The notes under the pieces: model-generated
Seen by the model: only the letters and a program-made list of their open reading frames with translations
Told to the model about the DNA's origin: nothing
Database searches by the model: none
Origin: Cloacimonetes bacterium UBA5210
GTDB taxonomy: Bacteria; Cloacimonadota; Cloacimonadia; Cloacimonadales; Cloacimonadaceae
Direction: 5' to 3'
Assembly: GCA_002412625.1 (NCBI GenBank)
Contig: DHVK01000008.1
Span: forward strand, 1 to 12,178
DNA: 12,178 bases
Part shown: positions 1-6,859 of the stretch, piece after piece
How positions within the stretch are numbered: the stretch's first letter is position 1
How the letters are laid out: every line of letters begins with the position of its first letter
Made by a program: the position numbers and the translations under genes

Positions 1-74
1 TACACCAACCTTTGAGACACTACCGGAGTTGTGAGGTTCCGGCACGAAGGTCACAGGAGACAGGTTCTCTCAAA

Positions 75-103
75 CAATCCGTGTCAATCCGCCCAATCCC
101 CCC
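75..103. repeat. Degenerate decamer repeat
   Basis: Three successive units begin with CAATCC: CAATCCGTGT (75-84), CAATCCGCCC (85-94) and CAATCCCCCC (94-103). Such short ATCCG-type tandem runs occur between genes in many environmental bacteria; their role is unknown. Confidence 0.45.
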
Positions 104-239
104 GATCTGCGTTCTATTCTTATGTTGCCGCATCTACCCAAATCCGCAGTTACAAACCTGATCTCAAGCTAATATGAAGGCGTTATTATCCCATGCTCAC
201 AGCTTGATAACAGCTTAAAATCACGCTGATCGGAGCTTG

Positions 240-262
240 AGCAGCTAAGCTGAAAAGCTGCT
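240..262. repeat. Hairpin directly after the ferredoxin stop codon
   Basis: AGCAGCT (240-246) pairs with AGCTGCT (256-262) across a 9-base loop, starting 3 bases beyond the TGA of the last gene. On the minus strand it is followed by CAAGCTCC rather than a T-run, so it is not a classic intrinsic terminator. It may protect the 3' end of the long transcript or act with Rho. Confidence 0.4.
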
Positions 263-264
263 GG

Positions 265-882
265 TCAGGATTTCAAACTATCAGGAAGCGCGGGATGAAT
301 GGCATCAACCGGGCAGCCCCGGAACTTCTCTGGGACTTCACCGGCGCATATTCCACAATTGATGCACTTTTCGGGATCGATGACGGCCTTGCCCTTAACC
401 ATGCTGATCGCGCCCACCGGGCAAACGCGTACGCATAATCTGCAAGAAATGCAAGCATTCGCATCTACTACATAGTGATCCTTAAATGCATCACTCTCAG
501 TCTCCAAAGTGGCTTTGGCATTGCTATCCGCTGGCTTTGGTGCCAGAGCTTGCGGATTCTTGGGATTCTCTGTTTCCGCTTTGGGACTATCCCCTTCCCC
601 GCTTTCCATGGTCTGTTCAGGTAGTAGTTCATCCGTGCTAATCACTGCGTCAACCGGAAGCTCCGGAGATGCAGGTATTGCCAAAAAACCATCAGCGCAA
701 CGGCCGCAACCGATACACTTATGCTCATCGATCTTGGCTTTGCCGTTTTCCATGTAGATCGCATTTACCGGACATACTTCCTGTCTATCTTTGCGCGCGA
801 ATGTTCCTTGCGCTGCTAACAATTGAAATGTGGCAATCCCCAGCAGCAAGGCTACTACCAAGATTTGTGAAATCCTTTTCAT
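265..882 (-). CDS. Exported or membrane-anchored ferredoxin-type protein, three predicted [4Fe-4S] clusters
   Basis: This 205-residue protein is predicted to carry electrons through Fe-S clusters. Residues 1-25 look like a Sec signal peptide or N-terminal anchor: K2-R3, then a hydrophobic stretch, with LAA-Q as a possible cleavage site near residue 24. There are exactly twelve cysteines. C37 with C56/C59/C62 makes one cluster site resembling the second half of a bacterial ferredoxin. C144/C147/C150/C154 and C173/C176/C179/C190 form a full 2[4Fe-4S] domain. An acidic, proline- and alanine-rich linker (about residues 70-135) joins the two parts. The start is supported by AAGGAAGAG just upstream. 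Its ATG overlaps the stop of the NapH-like gene by 4 bases (ATGA), which suggests translational coupling and a shared job. No twin-arginine motif is seen, although folded Fe-S proteins usually leave by Tat. A cytoplasm-facing, RnfB-like anchored protein is an alternative. The cluster prediction is firm; the location and partner are inferred. Confidence 0.87.
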   Translation of the reverse strand: MKRISQILVVALLLGIATFQLLAAQGTFARKDRQEVCPVNAIYMENGKAKIDEHKCIGCGRCADGFLAIPASPELPVDAVISTDELLPEQTMESGEGDSPKAETENPKNPQALAPKPADSNAKATLETESDAFKDHYVVDANACISCRLCVRVCPVGAISMVKGKAVIDPEKCINCGICAGEVPEKFRGCPVDAIHPALPDSLKS

Positions 883-1649
883 GATTCTCTTCCTTTACAG
901 ATGGTTCCTGATTTGGGGCATTTCTCACTGCAGCGCATACAATGGATGCAATCCGAAGACGAAACAAACTCCTCGCTGAGGATATCCAGGTTCATCGGGC
1001 AATTGATGCTGCAGATTCCGCAATCGATGCAGCGTTCCAGATTACGCCGGACCTTGATTCTCTTGATACCAAAGAGTGTTCCAAGTGCCTGCGAAATGTT
1101 CAGAAGTGCCGCATAGGGGCAAAGAAATCTGCACCAAAAGCGCTCCAAAAACATTCCGCTGATTACTATCGCTACCACGGTGAGCAATCCACCCAGAGCC
1201 AATGCCGGTAGCCGGGACAAAGCATAGATGGGACAGAAATTGATGTATATCCAGGAAAAGCCGGTTACGACCAATATCATAGTAATGCCCAAAACCCAAT
1301 ACTTGAGTTTGCTGAGTTTACGTTCGGCAAAATATGGAATCTGAGTCCGCTTCTTACGCCGTCTTTTTAACGAATAAAGAAACTCTTGCGCGCTGCCCAA
1401 AGGACAGATGAATCCACAAAACACTCTTCCCCAGAACATGGCGACCACCATGAACAAAATGCCCAAAAACCCGCCCAGGGCTGCAATACCCAAGCCGAGC
1501 GTCAGCAGATTACCCTTCAACGCGCCAAAGCAGACAATGGCATATGGGCAGATGTTATGGATCGATTTTTTCCCTGCTAGAACTACAAAGCCGAGGATCC
1601 CGATGCTAAGCAGAAAAAACAGTATTTGGTAAAGTAGGCGTTTCTTCAT
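879..1649 (-). CDS. NapH/NosR-like membrane polyferredoxin (4Fe-4S binding protein)
   Basis: This 256-residue integral membrane Fe-S protein is of the NapH/YccM/NosR C-terminal type, a family that moves electrons between membrane or cytoplasmic donors and extracytoplasmic acceptors. Four hydrophobic segments are visible at about residues 5-25, 50-72, 117-135 and 150-168. Two CxxxCP motifs (C78/C82 and C173/C177) sit at the ends of segments 2 and 4, as in NapH. The basic stretch at 95-101 places that loop in the cytoplasm. The C-terminal tail has two 4Fe-4S motifs, C207/C210/C213/C217 and C234/C237/C240/C244. C34, C40 and C139 fall in the loops predicted to be outside. Its ATG overlaps the stop of the oxidoreductase beta gene by 4 bases, and the ferredoxin gene follows with another 4-base overlap. 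These couplings suggest that it receives electrons from reduced ferredoxin and passes them to the downstream ferredoxin. That route is inference; the family assignment is confident. Confidence 0.9.
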   Translation of the reverse strand: MKKRLLYQILFFLLSIGILGFVVLAGKKSIHNICPYAIVCFGALKGNLLTLGLGIAALGGFLGILFMVVAMFWGRVFCGFICPLGSAQEFLYSLKRRRKKRTQIPYFAERKLSKLKYWVLGITMILVVTGFSWIYINFCPIYALSRLPALALGGLLTVVAIVISGMFLERFWCRFLCPYAALLNISQALGTLFGIKRIKVRRNLERCIDCGICSINCPMNLDILSEEFVSSSDCIHCMRCSEKCPKSGTICKGRES

Positions 1650-2467
1650 TGAAAGTCTTTCAAATATTGCTTTCTCTGGCTTGGGTTCATCACCGCTGTA
1701 GAGCTAAGGACTTCTTCGTGGTAAACCCGGTGTTGTTCTTCGCGGAAAACTCCCAGGTAATAGGTTTGAGGATCACGCGCGAGTTTTCTGGCGGTTTCCG
1801 TGTCGGCAGGTGTTTCAGGCAGCAGTGCCGTATGCTGGTTGAAAAGCTGATAGGTGTTGAGGTAGCTGACACAGGGCTGCAACACCTCCACAAAAGAGAA
1901 GCCCTTGTGCATGACCGCTTTGTGCAGGATGTCTGCCAGGTGATCTATCTTGGCGCTATATCCTCTGGCTACAAATGTGGCCCCGGCTTCCATCAGCAGA
2001 GTGACCGCGTTGAAAGGTTTCTCCACGTTCCCTTGGGGAGTAGAGAGGCCTTTGTAACCGAGGTTTGAGAGCGGAGAAGCCTGGCCGGTGGTGAGCCCGT
2101 AGTTACCGTTGTTGTGTAAAATAAGGGTGACATCCATGTTGCGTTTGGCGGCAAATAGAGTGTGTTCCAGCCCTTCACCAAGGCTATCACCATCTCCCCC
2201 AAAGGATATGACGCGTAGCTTGGGATTCGCCAGCTTGATGCCTTGTGCTGTAGCGACAGCTCTGCCATGCAGTCCGTAGAGTCCGGAGATATCCAGATAA
2301 TCGAAGATCTTGCCATGGCAGCCAATCCCGGAAGTCATAACGATGTCTTCCAACGCGTGACCTTCTTCCACCATCTTTTGGAGGCATTTGCGCACGGCGC
2401 TGAAGATCCCGAAGTTGCCGCAACCCACGCACCATGTGTTTTCTTTTTTGCTGATCAGACTACGCAT
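1646..2467 (-). CDS. 2-oxoacid:ferredoxin oxidoreductase, beta (TPP-binding) subunit
   Basis: This is the catalytic thiamine-pyrophosphate subunit of a KorB-type 2-oxoacid:ferredoxin oxidoreductase. With the alpha subunit it would decarboxylate a 2-oxoacid, form an acyl-CoA and reduce ferredoxin in the cytoplasm. The TPP/Mg motif starts at G91-D92-G93-D94 and ends at N119-N120. Four cysteines (C13, C16, C50, C199) match in spacing the four ligands of the single [4Fe-4S] cluster in this two-subunit type. The chosen ATG (2467) gives 273 residues beginning MRSLISKKENTWC; it has a strong GGGAGG site 6 bases upstream and overlaps the alpha stop by 8 bases. An in-frame ATG further upstream would add 19 residues and run back into the alpha gene, and is unlikely. 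The substrate (2-oxoglutarate, pyruvate, branched-chain or broad) cannot be told from the sequence, so no gene symbol is given. Confidence 0.94.
   Translation of the reverse strand: MRSLISKKENTWCVGCGNFGIFSAVRKCLQKMVEEGHALEDIVMTSGIGCHGKIFDYLDISGLYGLHGRAVATAQGIKLANPKLRVISFGGDGDSLGEGLEHTLFAAKRNMDVTLILHNNGNYGLTTGQASPLSNLGYKGLSTPQGNVEKPFNAVTLLMEAGATFVARGYSAKIDHLADILHKAVMHKGFSFVEVLQPCVSYLNTYQLFNQHTALLPETPADTETARKLARDPQTYYLGVFREEQHRVYHEEVLSSTAVMNPSQRKQYLKDFQ
1649..1663. other. Perfect 7+1+7 inverted repeat at the beta subunit / NapH-like gene junction
   Basis: The 15-base palindrome TTGAAAG-T-CTTTCAA covers the last codons of the beta subunit and ends at the start codon of the NapH-like gene. On the mRNA it could fold into a small hairpin containing the only purine-rich stretch (GAAAGA) upstream of that start. 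This would fit translation of the NapH-like gene depending on ribosomes arriving from the beta gene. It could also be chance, since it encodes ordinary codons. Confidence 0.4.
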
Positions 2468-4136
2468 TTTCTGCCTCCCGAATTGCTTCCACAAGTTCAT
2501 CGGCGGAATAGTGCCGTCCATCATAGCGCAGAATGTTGGCTTTTACTTTGATCTCCAGCTTTTCCTTCAGGAATCGGGCAAAATTGGGCTGAGAGGAGTG
2601 TTCCACGACAATTACCGATTTACCACGGTATTCTGCCAGTTCCTCTTCCGGAAAGGGTTCCAGATAGACCGGAACAACAAGCCGAAAGCTATGATACTTC
2701 ATCGCTTCACGCAATTCCAGAGCGGTGGATCCATAGGCAAATATGATGCTTTCTCCGTTGCCATACACTTCCACGCGCTTGTACTTCTTGCTAAGTTCAT
2801 TGATGGTGTGTTGTTTGCGGTTTCTCTTATCTTTCATGCGCACAATCGCGGCGGCGGCGTCCGTGCGCACTCCGCTTTCCAGATGCTCGTTTGTATTCCA
2901 CTTGATTACATCCGAATCACTACAATTCCCTTTACCCGGGAATTTAAGTGGGGATACACCGGAATCCGTGATTTGATAGCGTTGGTAGTCCTCTGAATCC
3001 GATATTGGCGTAAAGAAGTCCTCGAGATCATCCACCGGGAGTTTCACATTGGTAGCGCTTTCGCTGAGATGCTTTTCGGTCAGCAGAATCGCCGGGCTCT
3101 GGCTTGCCCAGGCCAGGTTCAGCAGTTCGGAAGCCAGCGTAAAAGCTCGCTCAAAACAATCCGGGCTTGCCACAATCCGCGGAAACTCACCATGCCCCTG
3201 ATTCAAGGCAAAATACAGATCTTCCTGCGCGGTGAATGTGGAAACGCCGGTTGCGGGACCCGGACGCGATGACAGGATGCAGAGCAAAGGTGCTTCAACC
3301 ATACCCGCCATGCTAAAAGCTTCCTGCATCAGGGCAAAACCACCGCCACTGCTGCCCACTGCTGCCCGTTTGCCGGCAAAACAAGCTCCCACAGCCATGT
3401 TTATCGCTGCCAGTTCGCTTTCGGTGTGGACTGCGCTTACCGCGAGTTTATCCCGCTTCAGCGCCAGATAGTGCAAGATCGATGAAGCCGGAGTCATCGG
3501 GTAGCTGAAATAGCAATCCAGACCAGCAGCCCAGGCACCTAAGGCGATCAATTGGTTGCCGGTGTATAGCTTCGCGGGAATCTGTTGCTCAAGGCTCAGT
3601 TTAAACCCGAGTTCCAAACTCATGTTTGAAGTCAGACGATAGATTTCTACGGCAAAACTGACGTTTTCGTTCAGGTTGCGCTTGAACTCTCTGGATATGG
3701 TGTCCTTCATGTGCTGTTCGGGAATACGCATCAAAGCGCAGAAGATCGCAATGGAAGCCAGAGACATGTTTCCGCCTTCCGGGTAATGCTGTTTTACCAG
3801 CTTGGTTATCGGTAGCGGGATCTGCTTCTCGCTTTCGGCATCAGCTTCATCACAAAAGTGCAGGCCTCCCGGGGAAAGCTCCGCTTCATGGCGTTGAACA
3901 CTACGTTTATCGAAACTGATGACCAGATCCGGGCTTTTATATGTATTGTGCAGACGCTGCTGCGACATGCTGACCACGCTGAAATTGTGCCCACCTTTGA
4001 TCAGAGACTGATAGTCATCGGTTTGAAACACATGGTTATTGTGGATAATCGCCAAATGCGCAATCACCTGAGCAGCTTTTTTGATGCCCTCACCGGCTTT
4101 ACCGCCGATGAGTACCGTATATATCTGTTTGGACAA
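2460..4136 (-). CDS. 2-oxoacid:ferredoxin oxidoreductase, fused gamma/alpha subunit
   Basis: This 558-residue protein is the partner of the beta subunit that follows. Residues 1 to about 180 are the gamma domain, with a glycine-rich start (G11-G12-K-A-G-E-G17) as in the family. From about residue 193 the alpha (pyrimidine-binding) domain follows: YPMTP at 212-216, corresponding to the YPITP motif of KorA/OFOR proteins; the conserved HTESELAAINMA region near 237-248; and RPGPATG at 291-297. The last ~110 residues look like the C-terminal domain II of the alpha chain. The gamma-alpha fusion marks the two-subunit (ab) type rather than the four-subunit VOR/POR type. The start is TTG, not ATG; it lies 10 bases after AAGGAG and 5 bases after the stop of the DUF2723 gene. 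No separate delta (2[4Fe-4S]) subunit is adjacent; the polyferredoxin genes downstream are membrane or exported types instead. Function at family level is confident; substrate is unknown. Confidence 0.94.
   Translation of the reverse strand: MSKQIYTVLIGGKAGEGIKKAAQVIAHLAIIHNNHVFQTDDYQSLIKGGHNFSVVSMSQQRLHNTYKSPDLVISFDKRSVQRHEAELSPGGLHFCDEADAESEKQIPLPITKLVKQHYPEGGNMSLASIAIFCALMRIPEQHMKDTISREFKRNLNENVSFAVEIYRLTSNMSLELGFKLSLEQQIPAKLYTGNQLIALGAWAAGLDCYFSYPMTPASSILHYLALKRDKLAVSAVHTESELAAINMAVGACFAGKRAAVGSSGGGFALMQEAFSMAGMVEAPLLCILSSRPGPATGVSTFTAQEDLYFALNQGHGEFPRIVASPDCFERAFTLASELLNLAWASQSPAILLTEKHLSESATNVKLPVDDLEDFFTPISDSEDYQRYQITDSGVSPLKFPGKGNCSDSDVIKWNTNEHLESGVRTDAAAAIVRMKDKRNRKQHTINELSKKYKRVEVYGNGESIIFAYGSTALELREAMKYHSFRLVVPVYLEPFPEEELAEYRGKSVIVVEHSSQPNFARFLKEKLEIKVKANILRYDGRHYSADELVEAIREAENA
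2474..2479 (-). promoter_or_regulatory. Ribosome binding site deciding the start of the oxidoreductase beta subunit
   Basis: GGGAGG on the minus strand lies 6 bases before the ATG at 2467, inside the end of the alpha gene. It supports the shorter beta subunit over the upstream in-frame ATG at 2524. Confidence 0.8.
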
Positions 4137-4141
4137 AACTG

Positions 4142-6847
4142 TTATTCTCCTTGAAGACTTAAGATCGAACTGATATAGGGGTCCACATCGTATTGCAAAC
4201 GCGATTTGACTCGTTGCAGGAGATCAATGATGCGGTCGTCGTAATCAGACTCTTGAGCAAAATAGACCATGATCTCGGCAAAGGTTTTCTCGGCGGGGAA
4301 ACTGAGCAAGCCCTTCTCCAGGAAGGGGAATACGTGCTCCGGAGCTTCTTCCATCAGATCCGCCAGGATGAAGCTGATGTAGATTCTCCAACCCTGAGGA
4401 TGCTTGAAGACTACTCGATCCACAAAGGCATCCAGGGCCTCCCAGTTCTGTGTTTTGGTGTAGATAGTGGTGTAGAACTCCGTCAGCTTGATCTCATCAT
4501 CAATGAAGATCCTGCCGCGCTCAATATAGGAGTTGGCTTTTTCGGAATCGCCCATTTCAGCAAAATGCGTAGCGGCTCTCACGAAGCCTGAACCGTAGTT
4601 CAGCACCAGACGCCGCATGTTGTCATCTTTGAACACCTTATCATCATCAATGGAGCGGTATTCATAGACCGTGTCGATGTTGTTGATCAGGCGGGGGATG
4701 TTTACCTGTCCATCTTCTTTGTGAGCGACCACGCGGGCTACCATACCCTCATTTTGGGTGTAGTTCTCGAAACCGATGAAGCTTTCACAGGTGACGGCAA
4801 AGTATATCGGACGGTGGCCGAAGTTCTCCTGAATGATTCGCATTACAGCCTGGTCTGAAATCCTGTAGAAAGGCTCTTTGGGACGCCAGGAGGGCGTGGG
4901 ATCCAGCTCTATGGTAAATGAACCACTGGCGGCAGTACCCGGAACCACCAGATTGGTGTTCAACCGGGAGATGCGCAAGGCGTCGATCTCTTCATCCGTC
5001 ATGGTAAACAGGATACCCTCTTTGTCCCGCAGCTGTTTGAGGTACCAGGGGGTATTCAGCAGCGAGAGATTCGCCACCGAGATGTCCTTGCGGATGCCCT
5101 TCAGCGCGGAGTTCTTGAATTCCATCGCGGTCTTCATGGTAGCGAGGGATTCTGGGGAGGGCCGTACCGCTTCTGCGGGATAAACGTGTTCGGTAGCATG
5201 AGGATCTTCAACCGCCTGCGCGTACCACAGAGGGAAAGTATCGTTATCACCGTTTGTGAAGATGATGGCATTCTCTTCCAGGGAATTCAGGAAGTTCACC
5301 CCATAATCCAGAGCGATGTATTCATTGGATCTGTCGTGCACGTGGTATTGGGAAATCATGTTCCCGATCGGGAGCATCAGCAGCACCACCGCCATGATCT
5401 GCTTTACCCGGTCACTTTTGAACAGGCTTAACAGCCCCAAAGCGCCAATGCCCAACCAGACAGACCACATGTTGTAGGCGACCACAAAGAAGTAGTCACG
5501 ATCGCGAACTTCCGCGTTGGAAAGGTTCATCACAAATACCATCACCACCGTGGTGAGGATAATCACACTGAAGAAGTAATTGAAGCTGTGCTTGTTTTGC
5601 CGACGATGAAACAGTGCTCCGCCAAAGCCCAGGAAGGCGATAAAGATGTTACCAACAGATTTACCGATCGCGGATGTAGTGCTCACCAAAGGAGCCAGGA
5701 TGCCTTCCGGGAACCACTGCATGCCGAAGTAGCGCAGGAAGTGAAAACCCATTTGCTCCGTGAAGAAAGAAGCACGCCGCACCACAAAACTGGTGTTGCC
5801 ATACTGCTTGCGTAAGACGTAATCCATAAACGCGGGAATGGTGCTGGGGTGACCTTCATTGATGAAGGGACGATCAGATGCCCGGATCATCAGGTATAAA
5901 TGACTGGAGAGCCCTATAAGCACCAACAGGAAGGAAAGATTCCAGAAGCGCTTGCTAAAGACATCCCGCAATTCGTAGGCCAGGATCAGCAGGGTCACCA
6001 CGGCGAAGCCCCATTTATCAAACTCATCCACAGACAAGCCTTTTCCAATGGCTCCAAAGATGAAATAACCGGCCAAAACAGCAAAGGTATAGCCCACCAC
6101 CTTGAACCAGAAGTTCTCATTGCGCATTCCGGTTTGCAGCATCGGGTAAACCACGATAAACAGTACTGCCGGAGCTATCTGCAACGCGGTCTGATGCACG
6201 CAGAAACCCACGAAGAAGAGATAGACGATCAGCAGCAAGATATTCTGATGGTTGTAATCCTCGCTCTTCTCCAGCCAAACCAGCGTCAGCCACAGAATCA
6301 GGTTTATAAAGAAGACCAATCCGGAATAAACTTCCGCCTCGATCGCGTTCATCCAGAAGGTGAAGGAAAAGGCTGTGAACAATGCCGCAATGGTGCCCGC
6401 GAACATGGCTTCCCAGGCTTTTATCTTCATCATGCTAACCAGTTTCACCGTGAACAGATAAGTAAACATCACCGCAAACGCAGAGCTTAACCCGGAAATA
6501 AAGGCAGCAATCACTGCATGCGAGAAGATCCCGCCGAACATGGCGACAATTGCTCTTCCGAAAACGATATAGAATGGGTTTCCGGGGGGATGCGGCACGC
6601 CCAGGATGCTGATGCAGGTTGCGTATTCCCCGCTATCCCAGAAACTCATGGTCCGGGCCTGGGTACTCACGTAAACGATCAGAGTTACGGCAAAGATGAT
6701 CCAGGCCAGCATTCTGTTTTGAAACACAGATACTATGGCCTGGGGCTTGATCGGAGAATCATCCACCAAACGCAGCGGTTCCGGCTTCCGATACTCTGCC
6801 GGCTTCTTTTGGTTCAGTCTGTTACGAATATCTTGGCTTTTGGGCAT
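4142..6847 (-). CDS. DUF2723 family polytopic membrane protein (GT-C-like, possible protein O-glycosyltransferase)
   Basis: The gene encodes a 901-residue multi-pass membrane protein. After a ~45-residue basic cytoplasmic tail, hydrophobic segments run from about 46 to 495. The DUF2723 hallmarks are present: FWDSGE at 69-74 in the first outer loop, HPPG at 86-89, an EAEVYS stretch near 170-175, RDRDYFF near 448-454, and GDNDTFPLWYAQ at 533-544 in the large extracytoplasmic part. An acidic residue pair in the first outer loop is typical of GT-C glycosyltransferases, so D71/E74 are candidate catalytic residues (inference). The last ~160 residues are predicted helical and resemble degenerate TPR repeats. 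The family is often annotated as protein O-mannosyltransferase-like, but its reaction is not settled. The start is well supported by AAGGAG 5 bases before the ATG. It sits 12 bases after the MalG-like permease and 5 bases before the oxidoreductase gene; why it is in this unit is unclear. Confidence 0.9.
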   Translation of the reverse strand: MPKSQDIRNRLNQKKPAEYRKPEPLRLVDDSPIKPQAIVSVFQNRMLAWIIFAVTLIVYVSTQARTMSFWDSGEYATCISILGVPHPPGNPFYIVFGRAIVAMFGGIFSHAVIAAFISGLSSAFAVMFTYLFTVKLVSMMKIKAWEAMFAGTIAALFTAFSFTFWMNAIEAEVYSGLVFFINLILWLTLVWLEKSEDYNHQNILLLIVYLFFVGFCVHQTALQIAPAVLFIVVYPMLQTGMRNENFWFKVVGYTFAVLAGYFIFGAIGKGLSVDEFDKWGFAVVTLLILAYELRDVFSKRFWNLSFLLVLIGLSSHLYLMIRASDRPFINEGHPSTIPAFMDYVLRKQYGNTSFVVRRASFFTEQMGFHFLRYFGMQWFPEGILAPLVSTTSAIGKSVGNIFIAFLGFGGALFHRRQNKHSFNYFFSVIILTTVVMVFVMNLSNAEVRDRDYFFVVAYNMWSVWLGIGALGLLSLFKSDRVKQIMAVVLLMLPIGNMISQYHVHDRSNEYIALDYGVNFLNSLEENAIIFTNGDNDTFPLWYAQAVEDPHATEHVYPAEAVRPSPESLATMKTAMEFKNSALKGIRKDISVANLSLLNTPWYLKQLRDKEGILFTMTDEEIDALRISRLNTNLVVPGTAASGSFTIELDPTPSWRPKEPFYRISDQAVMRIIQENFGHRPIYFAVTCESFIGFENYTQNEGMVARVVAHKEDGQVNIPRLINNIDTVYEYRSIDDDKVFKDDNMRRLVLNYGSGFVRAATHFAEMGDSEKANSYIERGRIFIDDEIKLTEFYTTIYTKTQNWEALDAFVDRVVFKHPQGWRIYISFILADLMEEAPEHVFPFLEKGLLSFPAEKTFAEIMVYFAQESDYDDRIIDLLQRVKSRLQYDVDPYISSILSLQGE
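4147..4152 (-). promoter_or_regulatory. Ribosome binding site for the TTG start of the oxidoreductase alpha subunit
   Basis: AAGGAG on the minus strand lies 10 bases before the TTG at 4136 and falls in the last codons of the DUF2723 gene. No ATG fits the beginning of the gamma domain, so TTG is the best start. Confidence 0.7.
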
Positions 6848-6859
6848 CAGAGCTCCTTA

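Larger units (their letters stand above)
1..264. other. Non-coding region downstream of the gene cluster
   Basis: No credible gene is seen. It holds the decamer repeat (75-103), a cluster of six AGCT sites between 201 and 259, and the hairpin next to the last stop codon. No T-run terminator was found. Confidence 0.6.

Noticed and set aside
23..42. CCGGA...TCCGG inverted repeat as a terminator
   Set aside because: Only five pairs with a 10-base loop and no T-run on either strand.
2468..2524. N-terminal extension of the beta subunit
   Set aside because: It would overlap the alpha gene by 65 bases; the ATG at 2467 has a strong ribosome site and gives the normal family N-terminus.
5900..6490. 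Plus-strand open frame of 196 codons
   Set aside because: Antisense shadow of the membrane segments of the DUF2723 protein; low-complexity polar product.
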